NCBI GenBank assembly: GCA_027459525.1
Contig: DAIDIC010000189.1
Coordinates: 1-22,133, forward strand
DNA length: 22,133 nucleotides
Origin: JAJYBV01 sp021812265
GTDB lineage: Bacteria > Chloroflexota > Ktedonobacteria > Ktedonobacterales > JACDGC01
Direction of reading: 5' to 3'
Positions 7,036 to 13,371 of this stretch are shown here, in pieces. The position numbers and the translations under genes were made by a program. Each line of letters opens with the position of its first letter. Within the stretch, counting starts at the first letter, position 1. The notes beneath the pieces were generated by a model. That model ran no database searches, was not told where the DNA came from, and saw only the letters and a program-made list of their open reading frames with translations.

Positions 7036-7785
7036 ATGGCAGTTCAAATGCTTGTCCCAAGCCCCAAAGGGCGCCGCCGGCAAGAGCTGGGCTCGTTGCA
7101 GTCTGGCTTGTATAATCCTATTTCAACACTTGCTTCTCGCGGCCACCATGTATATATCAACGCCAACGATACATCAGACAACCAAGTCGTGCTTATTGAG
7201 CGGGTGGGTACAATTTCTGACACTGAAACAGAAAACGCTCTTGCGCTTCGCAAATCGGTCATGAATATCAACCATGAAAATATTGCGCGATGCATCAATA
7301 TTTTTACGGAAGATAATGCGCTGTATACTGTTTCTGCTCCGGGTGAGGGAAACTTGCTTGAAAATTATGCCAGCCGATTCGATCAGAAAACAGCGGCTAG
7401 TTATGGAATACAACTTTGCAACGCCATAAATTATCTGAATAAACATCACGATTTTAAGAATCATGGGTATATCTCTCCCACTTCCGTTTACATTACTACA
7501 GGCGGAAGAGCCAAGTTAGCTAACTTAGCCTCTTTCCTAAACGTGCATGCTCCAACATTATCTGATATTTCTCAAGAAGGCTCCCGCGCTGATGTGTTTG
7601 GTATATGCGCAGTTGCCGCTTTTATGCTGACCGGCAAAGATTTTACCGATCCTAAAACTTCGCCCGTTATTGATGGCGTTTCCCCTGAATTTGCCGCCGC
7701 CTTGTTGAAAGGTATGGAGAAGGATCCTTCACTGCGATATGCAAATTGCGAAGAACTGCGCCAAAAATTGCTGCAATTCCAATAA
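7036..7785 (+). CDS. Stand-alone protein kinase-like pseudokinase
   Basis: The 249-residue protein has an ATG with AGGAG at 7021-7025, 10 nt upstream. The fold is recognisable as a Hanks-type kinase: the C-lobe has SRADVFGICAVAAFMLTG (183-200), equivalent to the S-D-I-Y-S-L-G helix F, and DPSLRYANCEELRQKL (230-245), equivalent to the final D-P-x-x-R-P helix. The catalytic elements are lost. There is no glycine loop, VVLIERVGT (51-59) lacks the ATP-binding Lys, HGYISPTSVYIT (143-154) replaces HRDLKPxNxxL, and LANLA (161-165) replaces the metal-binding DFG. It should therefore not phosphorylate substrates, and probably acts as an adaptor or allosteric regulator. No membrane helix. It is first in a run of plus-strand genes containing a real kinase and a PP2C with a related pseudokinase domain, and is followed by its own terminator. 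Partners unknown. Confidence 0.75.
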   Translation: MAVQMLVPSPKGRRRQELGSLQSGLYNPISTLASRGHHVYINANDTSDNQVVLIERVGTISDTETENALALRKSVMNINHENIARCINIFTEDNALYTVSAPGEGNLLENYASRFDQKTAASYGIQLCNAINYLNKHHDFKNHGYISPTSVYITTGGRAKLANLASFLNVHAPTLSDISQEGSRADVFGICAVAAFMLTGKDFTDPKTSPVIDGVSPEFAAALLKGMEKDPSLRYANCEELRQKLLQFQ

Positions 7786-7819
7786 CAATTCATCTCACAC
7801 ACTATTTTGAATAATGGAC

Positions 7820-7858
7820 CATCCAGAGCGCCCTTTGTGGCTGCGCTGGATGTTTTTT
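7820..7858 (+). terminator. Intrinsic terminator after the pseudokinase gene
   Basis: CATCCAG (7820-7826) pairs with CTGGATG (7846-7852), extended inward by shorter GC/GC and CC/GG pairings with mismatches, and is followed directly by six Ts (7853-7858). It lies about 35 nt after the stop codon, so the next gene probably has its own promoter. Confidence 0.85.
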
Positions 7859-7937
7859 GATTGCCCAAAAATAACGTCACCCTTTTTGAACACCTGACCT
7901 GCTCTTGGTCGCCGTTCCGCAGGAATAGAGATTTTTT

Positions 7938-9359
7938 GTGAGAATAACGCCGGCGCCGCCAATATTTGGCATATATTTGCTGAATATTATTGTTGTTATG
8001 AGCGTATTAACAGGAATCAAATTAACCATTATCATTATCGTTTGCTCTGTATCTGGCGGATTATTTCCCATACATATGCTGGCGGCTGAGGCGGCTGCAC
8101 AAAACGCTTTGCCGGAAATAGCCCGATATTATCTCAAAGACGCAGTAAACTGGTATAAACAAGCAATTTGGGCGGAGCCGGATTGGCCGCTTCCGTATAT
8201 TCAGGTTATGCGGCTGGATTTGATCCGCCAAGATTGCCCCAGCGCGCTGGACGTGAAAAATGCTGCGCTGAAAGTGTTGCCGCGTATTGGCAGCGTATGG
8301 CTGGAAGCGGCAGATGTCGCTGAAAAATGCGGTCGTCCAGCCGAGCAGCTTGAAGATTTGCGGAACGCCTATCACTTTGAGCCAACGGCGCAAAATGCCG
8401 CCGCGCTGACATACGCATATCTAACAGCAGGGCTTCCTGTTTTAGCGCTCCGGCAAGGATTGGCCGCGCAACAGGTAAATGACGCAGGCAAATTATATAT
8501 TGGAATAGCGGCGCTGCATGTTGGCCGCTTTCAAATCGCGCGCAAAATATTTAATGAAATTGCCGATGGCGCCGGTATCACGTGGTTTGCGCAATACCAG
8601 CAACTGGCGTTGCAATGGCAAAATTCACCGAAAGATATGTTTCAATTAGGTATGTTGGATCTTTCGGCGCAATTTCCTCTTTTAGCAGCGGCAGCTTTTA
8701 CGACAGCGCAAAAAAATGGTTATACAGGCGCCGAACTTGCGGAAAATATCGCTTGGGCGTATTGGATTGCCGGTAATAGTAAGTATGCGCAAATAGCGCT
8801 GGCCGCCGCAGATCCGCATTCGGCCAAAACTGTTGGGCTGCGCGCGGCAATAGCCCTGGCGTCTGGGCAGGCTGGTTTGGCGGAAACTATGCTGCAATCA
8901 TGGCTGCATCAAAGCGGCCAAGCGCCAGCCGCTATTTGGTTGCTGCTGGCCCAGGCAAGTATGCAAAACCATATGTATTCTGTTGCTGAACAAGCGTATT
9001 GGAGCCTGCTTCGGCAAACGGATCCAGCCAATCAATATCAATATTTGGTATTGCTGTGTCATTTTTATATTCAATCCGGGCTGGGCAAAAGCGAGCCGTT
9101 GGCGCAAACGGCGTTTTATCTGCTGCAGCATGAAAAAAAACTAGATTCTGCAGGGGCAGCAGCGCTGGCGGAATGGTTGGTGTGGCAAGGCAGCGCGCCC
9201 GCCGCGGAGATTTTGTTGACGCACAGTATAGCAATGTATCCGCAAGATGTTTCTTTGCGCTGCGCTGCTGCAATATTCTATACATCGATTGGAAATTTGG
9301 ACTTAGCAAAGGCGCAGTATGCTCTGGCCGATCAATTATCTTTGTATGGATGCAGCTGA
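7938..9359 (+). CDS. Membrane-anchored TPR-like repeat protein
   Basis: The 473-residue protein starts at GTG, preceded by AGGAATAGAG (7921-7930). An ATG at 7998 is an alternative start without a ribosome-binding site. The N-terminus is strongly hydrophobic at about 9-48 (one or two helices, or from the alternative start a signal-peptide-like segment; the Cys at 36 does not sit in a good lipobox). The rest is Ala- and Leu-rich alpha-helical sequence with several TPR-like helix pairs, for example at about 60-90 (AVNWYKQAIWAEPDWPLPYI), 185-240, 290-330 and 430-468 (FYTSIGNLDLAKAQYALAD). TPRs bind partner proteins. It lies between a pseudokinase and a kinase gene on the same strand, so a scaffold for that signalling cluster is a reasonable inference, not shown. 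A TPR glycosyltransferase-type or Tad-like function was considered, but no supporting domain is seen. Confidence 0.75.
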   Translation: MRITPAPPIFGIYLLNIIVVMSVLTGIKLTIIIIVCSVSGGLFPIHMLAAEAAAQNALPEIARYYLKDAVNWYKQAIWAEPDWPLPYIQVMRLDLIRQDCPSALDVKNAALKVLPRIGSVWLEAADVAEKCGRPAEQLEDLRNAYHFEPTAQNAAALTYAYLTAGLPVLALRQGLAAQQVNDAGKLYIGIAALHVGRFQIARKIFNEIADGAGITWFAQYQQLALQWQNSPKDMFQLGMLDLSAQFPLLAAAAFTTAQKNGYTGAELAENIAWAYWIAGNSKYAQIALAAADPHSAKTVGLRAAIALASGQAGLAETMLQSWLHQSGQAPAAIWLLLAQASMQNHMYSVAEQAYWSLLRQTDPANQYQYLVLLCHFYIQSGLGKSEPLAQTAFYLLQHEKKLDSAGAAALAEWLVWQGSAPAAEILLTHSIAMYPQDVSLRCAAAIFYTSIGNLDLAKAQYALADQLSLYGCS

Positions 9360-9469
9360 ATAATTTATGGACCTGAACGGAAGTAACGCATAAGCAGAGA
9401 CGTACAAAGGGTAACAGGCGCAGACGCTTTGTTGAGTTGTACAAGATTTGGTCAGAAAGGAATCATAAT

Positions 9470-11425
9470 ATGGTTAGCGTTGATTCAAGTAAAACATTGG
9501 GCAATGATGATAACTCAAGATACAATTTAAAAATAGGCACGGTTGTTAAAGATCGGTATACGGTTGTTAAAATTGCCGGCGCCGGCGGTATGGGTATTGT
9601 TTATGTTGTGAAAGATATTAAATTTCCAGGCCATCGAATTTGCGCTATGAAAGAAACAATGGAAAGAAGAAGTGATAGCGATTTATATAATGAAAATGAA
9701 TTTAATGAATATTCAAAGGATAGTATAACAAATAAAGTAATCCGCAACAGTTTAAAACGCGAAGCAGAAATTCTGGCGCAGTTAGATCACAACTCGATCC
9801 CCAAAGTTTTTGATTTTTTTGATGAAAATAACCGGTCTTATCTTGTTATGGAGTTAGTTCAGGGGAAATCTCTGAAAACTATTTTGGATGATTTATACGC
9901 CAACGAAGGTAAAAAAGGGCTGGATGAAAATCAGGTGATAAAGTGGCTGTTTCGCATAGCGCACACCTTAAAATACCTTCATGAAAGTAATCCCATGATT
10001 ATTTATCGTGATCTGAAGCCGGATCATATTATCGTAAAAGATGACGGAACAATTAAATTAATTGACTTTGGTATTGCCAGATTTGAATCGGGTGAAAATG
10101 TCACTCGTTGGGGAACCCCAACGTATGCCCCACCGGAGTTGTATGATGGCATTTGTGATCAACGCACTGATATCTACTCGTTAGGAATTGTCGGCTATGA
10201 GTTATTGACTTATGAGAAACCAGAGGTGAATGCGAAGCGTGATACTTCTATTCTGCAGCATATTGATACGGTTTCACCGGAAATGGCTCATATTATTGCG
10301 AAATGTGTGAAACCGGTTAGGCAAGAGAGATATAGCTCGGTTAATGATATCATCCATGATTTGAAAGAACTGAACTGGGTTAAATATAATATAAGAGAAA
10401 ACGCTGGGCAGGCCACGTATTTGCCTGGTTTAACTCAATCCGGTGTCATGAACTCTCATTCGCAAATCAGCGCTATTTGGAAATCTGCATTAAAGGACTG
10501 TGACTACGCTTCGGGAATCGTTGCCCGGGATTTTCTGTTTATTTGCGCCGATAACGCGATAAATAAATTACGCCTTAAGGATGGGAGTGTAGCAGCCAAA
10601 TTTCCGCTGAAGCAAAAAATCGTTGCGAAACCGGTGTCCTATGAAAATTTTTTGCTGTTCGTTACGTATGATGGCAATGTGTTTTGCGTAGACATCGAAC
10701 TCAAGAAAATTTTTTGGAGTATTGCGCTAAATGAAAAAGTTACCTCTTCACCGGTGATTATTGGCTGGCATATGTTTGTCGCTACAACTTCCGGAAATGT
10801 CTATAAAATTGATGCGAAGACTAAAAAATCCAGTAAAATTTTCTCAACCCGTGGTCCGGTTTATGGTGATCTGACGCAGGCAGAGAATCTTATCGTATTT
10901 GGTTCACGCGATAATAATATTTATGCAATAGAACAGGATGGTGAATTGCGCTGGAATCGGATGACCGGTGATTGGGTAGATTCGGCTCCGGAAGTCTATC
11001 AAAATATTGTGGTGGTTGGCGGTGACGATCAATATATTTGGGGACTGCATATGAACGACGGATCCATGAAATGGAAATATCGGATGACAGACTCGATAAA
11101 CACTGCTGTTGCCGTCGATACTACCGGCACTATATACGCCGCCAGCTATGGCAAAGAAATTATTGGGATACATGTACAAAGCAACGCTCCGAAATGGTTC
11201 AAAAAAACCGTTAGCCCGGTAATAAGTGATATAGTGTTAAGAAATGGCCATATTTATTTTGGTTGCACAAACGGTGAGTTTTGCTGTTTGAATGCTGCAA
11301 CAGGTTCTGTAAAATGGATCTTTGAGGCAAAATCTCCTGCTTTAGCTAGACCGGTATTCTATAATGATACTATCGTGATCTCTGTGCTGCATGGCTCGGT
11401 GTATGCGTTGCCTGCCGAATCATGA
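9470..11425 (+). CDS. Ser/Thr protein kinase with C-terminal PQQ-type beta-propeller
   Basis: The start is placed at the ATG at 9470 because AGAAAGG (9454-9460) lies 9 nt upstream; a TTG at 9437 gives 11 more residues but has no such site. The product has 651 residues. Kinase domain about 30-305: GAGGMG loop (37-42), Lys61 in CAMKE, REAE helix (97-100), YRDLKPDH catalytic loop (179-186, D181), IDFG (198-201), TPTYAPPE (216-223) and TDIYSLGIVGYELL. It should be active, although the Mg-binding Asn of HRDLKPEN is His186 and the H of HRD is Tyr. Residues about 340-650 hold repeated blade motifs (DGNVFCVD, SGNVYKID, DNNIYAIE, DGSMKWKY, TGSVKWIF) of a PQQ_2-type propeller. No membrane helix, so the propeller is probably cytoplasmic and may bind ligand or substrate. 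It lies between the TPR and PP2C genes; PP2C is the likely opposing phosphatase. Confidence 0.92.
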   Translation: MVSVDSSKTLGNDDNSRYNLKIGTVVKDRYTVVKIAGAGGMGIVYVVKDIKFPGHRICAMKETMERRSDSDLYNENEFNEYSKDSITNKVIRNSLKREAEILAQLDHNSIPKVFDFFDENNRSYLVMELVQGKSLKTILDDLYANEGKKGLDENQVIKWLFRIAHTLKYLHESNPMIIYRDLKPDHIIVKDDGTIKLIDFGIARFESGENVTRWGTPTYAPPELYDGICDQRTDIYSLGIVGYELLTYEKPEVNAKRDTSILQHIDTVSPEMAHIIAKCVKPVRQERYSSVNDIIHDLKELNWVKYNIRENAGQATYLPGLTQSGVMNSHSQISAIWKSALKDCDYASGIVARDFLFICADNAINKLRLKDGSVAAKFPLKQKIVAKPVSYENFLLFVTYDGNVFCVDIELKKIFWSIALNEKVTSSPVIIGWHMFVATTSGNVYKIDAKTKKSSKIFSTRGPVYGDLTQAENLIVFGSRDNNIYAIEQDGELRWNRMTGDWVDSAPEVYQNIVVVGGDDQYIWGLHMNDGSMKWKYRMTDSINTAVAVDTTGTIYAASYGKEIIGIHVQSNAPKWFKKTVSPVISDIVLRNGHIYFGCTNGEFCCLNAATGSVKWIFEAKSPALARPVFYNDTIVISVLHGSVYALPAES

Positions 11426-11435
11426 AAATAGGTTT

Positions 11436-11565
11436 TTGACTTACAGTATGATTTCAGGATAGCGTCCTGATGCGCGGTTGGGGCAAGTTTGCTTCTTGTG
11501 CGTTTTGTGTCGGCAATGAGCAAGAGTATATTTTTGCGCTGAACACATGAATATTTTGCTATACA
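11436..11565 (+). promoter_or_regulatory. Candidate promoter region with inverted repeat before the PP2C gene
   Basis: TTGACT (11436-11441) lies close to the -35 consensus, and the inverted repeat TCAGGA/TCCTGA (11454-11470) covers the place where a -10 would be. Separately, an extended -10 element, TGCTATACA (11557-11565), lies about 45 nt before the PP2C start. No T tract follows the inverted repeat, so an operator is as likely as a terminator. All of this is tentative. Confidence 0.3.
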
Positions 11566-11608
11566 GAAAATATGGCTGCCGATTCTAATACCGAAAGGTG
11601 ATGAAGAT

Positions 11609-13216
11609 GTGGATGAGGAAAATCAGTTGAGTCCTACTGAACCCTTAAAAAATCCATTAGATACACCTATATCAAGCTTTCCTCCGCTGCACGTTGGAGC
11701 AAATATACATGGATTTACTATACAGTCATGCATTTTTAATGGCGTGGACCGTAATGATTATATAGCAGTATTAACGGCAGATCCTGCTATTGAATCGGAA
11801 TCTGCTCATCAAATGTACGTTCGCTTGGTAGAGCGTCCCGGTTCAGTGTTTTCCGGCAACCCGTATCCTGCGCTGCTGGTACTGCGCCACCCTCGGTTAT
11901 TAGCGGCCCGCGAGCAATTTCACCATGACGATCGGGATTATTTAGTGTTGGATGCGTTTGGTTCCGGCGCATTGCCCGAACAAGTGAGTGTATTGAAACC
12001 GGAAGAGGCAATCATTGCGCTGCTGGGCATCTGCGAAGTGTTTTTATATTTGGCAGAGAAAAAAATAAGTTTTACCGGCATTACTCCTGATGATGTTGTG
12101 CTTACTTCGGATGAAGCGTATCTCAACCATATTGAAAATGCAATCGAGATGGAAGACGCAGAGCTTGCAATGCTGCCGGCAATAAATGATTTGGCGGCAA
12201 TCGGTCCGGTTTTTGTTTCACCGGTTTTCCATAGCTCTAAAATCTATGAACGAATGCAAGAAATTGCGCGCCGTGGGGAGCAGCGGCTGATTACCGATAT
12301 TAATGCGCTGATATCAGATTATTTGCTGACGTTGCCCGATGGTTTGCCGGAACTTACCGATGAACAGATTTCCCAGTCAATTGCCGTACAATATGGTTAT
12401 GCAACTTCCGTAGGTAAAGTGCGAACTATGAATCAAGACGCTATTGGCGTGGCAATGTTTGATATTGTGGATGATCGTGTGGCGGCAGAGCCTGCCGGGG
12501 TATTTGTAATTGCCGATGGCATGGGCGGCGAGGCGTATGGTGAAGTTGCCAGTCGCATTGCGTCCCGAGTTATCGTTGCCGAAGTTGCCCGCCGTTTTCT
12601 CAGCCCTGCGACACGCTCTCAGGCGGTAGACACCGTTGCTGCGGAAATGCAGCAAGATGGCGCGGCTACTGCGGTATATGTGGATAGCGTGGCAACATTG
12701 GTGGACGCTTTTCGCTCGGCAAACACACGGATTCATTCTATGGCGCAAAGAATTCAGCGCTCGGCCGGCACCACATCTACCGCTATTGTTGTTAGCTGCC
12801 ACGATGTAATTATCGGACATGTCGGTGACAGCAGGGCGTATATGCTGCGCAATAACTCACTGAGTCAATTGACAATAGATCATTCGCTGGCGCAGAAATT
12901 TTTGGATATGGGACAATTAGGCACGCCGGATAATCCGATGGTTATTCCTCGCAACTATTTATATAGATCCTTGGGACAATATGAAACTTTAGATGTAGAT
13001 ACGCGCGCGCTTCGTATTGCGGCTAATGATGTGCTGATGCTGTGCTCTGATGGTTTGTGGGATATGGTTCCCGACGACCTGATTCATAAATTGCTCGGTC
13101 AGAATGCATCTCCGCAAGAAATGGCGGAATCGTTGGTGCAAGCTGCTAACGACGCTGGCGGAGCTGATAACAGCGCTGTAATTGTTATTCGCGTTACGCC
13201 GCGTTTTGCTGAATAG
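11609..13216 (+). CDS. PP2C-type protein phosphatase with N-terminal pseudokinase domain
   Basis: The 535-residue protein starts at GTG with AAGGTG (11595-11600) 8 nt upstream. The C-terminal half (about 258-532) is a PP2C/PPM metal-dependent Ser/Thr phosphatase with the family's metal-binding Asp residues: MNQDAIGV (D277), VIADGMGGEAYGEVAS (D303), GHVGDSRAYML (D407), LCSDGLWDMV (D481) and GGADNSAVIV (D520). It should be active. The N-terminal half (about 28-245) reads as a degenerate kinase: LRHPRLLAA and DYLVLDAFGSGALPEQ resemble the N-lobe strand 5/hinge, VRLVERPG (71-78) replaces the VAIK strand, and FTGITPDDVVLT (155-166) replaces HRDLKPxNxLL; no DFG is seen. The same replacements occur in the free pseudokinase at 7036, suggesting common descent. 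It probably opposes the upstream kinase. No membrane segments. Ends before a bidirectional terminator. Confidence 0.88.
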   Translation: MDEENQLSPTEPLKNPLDTPISSFPPLHVGANIHGFTIQSCIFNGVDRNDYIAVLTADPAIESESAHQMYVRLVERPGSVFSGNPYPALLVLRHPRLLAAREQFHHDDRDYLVLDAFGSGALPEQVSVLKPEEAIIALLGICEVFLYLAEKKISFTGITPDDVVLTSDEAYLNHIENAIEMEDAELAMLPAINDLAAIGPVFVSPVFHSSKIYERMQEIARRGEQRLITDINALISDYLLTLPDGLPELTDEQISQSIAVQYGYATSVGKVRTMNQDAIGVAMFDIVDDRVAAEPAGVFVIADGMGGEAYGEVASRIASRVIVAEVARRFLSPATRSQAVDTVAAEMQQDGAATAVYVDSVATLVDAFRSANTRIHSMAQRIQRSAGTTSTAIVVSCHDVIIGHVGDSRAYMLRNNSLSQLTIDHSLAQKFLDMGQLGTPDNPMVIPRNYLYRSLGQYETLDVDTRALRIAANDVLMLCSDGLWDMVPDDLIHKLLGQNASPQEMAESLVQAANDAGGADNSAVIVIRVTPRFAE

Positions 13217-13244
13217 TTTTGTTTTCTTTGGTGTGGTAAAACTG

Positions 13245-13285
13245 CGCTGGTCAACATCCTTTGTGGAATACTTGACCAGCGTTTT
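13245..13285. terminator. Bidirectional terminator between PP2C and polA
   Basis: Perfect 10-bp arms CGCTGGTCAA (13245-13254) and TTGACCAGCG (13272-13281) enclose a 17-nt loop that can form a further TCC/GGA pairing. TTTT follows on the plus strand (13282-13285) and AAAAC precedes on the other side, giving T runs in both directions. It serves the convergent PP2C and polA genes. Confidence 0.85.
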
Positions 13286-13371
13286 AGCGCAGCTGAAACG
13301 CTGTGATATTACGGCGGCTGCTAATCATTGTTTTGTGGAACGCAAGAGCTGTTTGAGGGTGATTGCGCCGA

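Noticed and set aside
9437..9469. TTG start giving 11 more residues for the kinase
   Set aside because: AGAAAGG at 9454-9460 fits the ATG at 9470; the extension precedes the ribosome-binding site.
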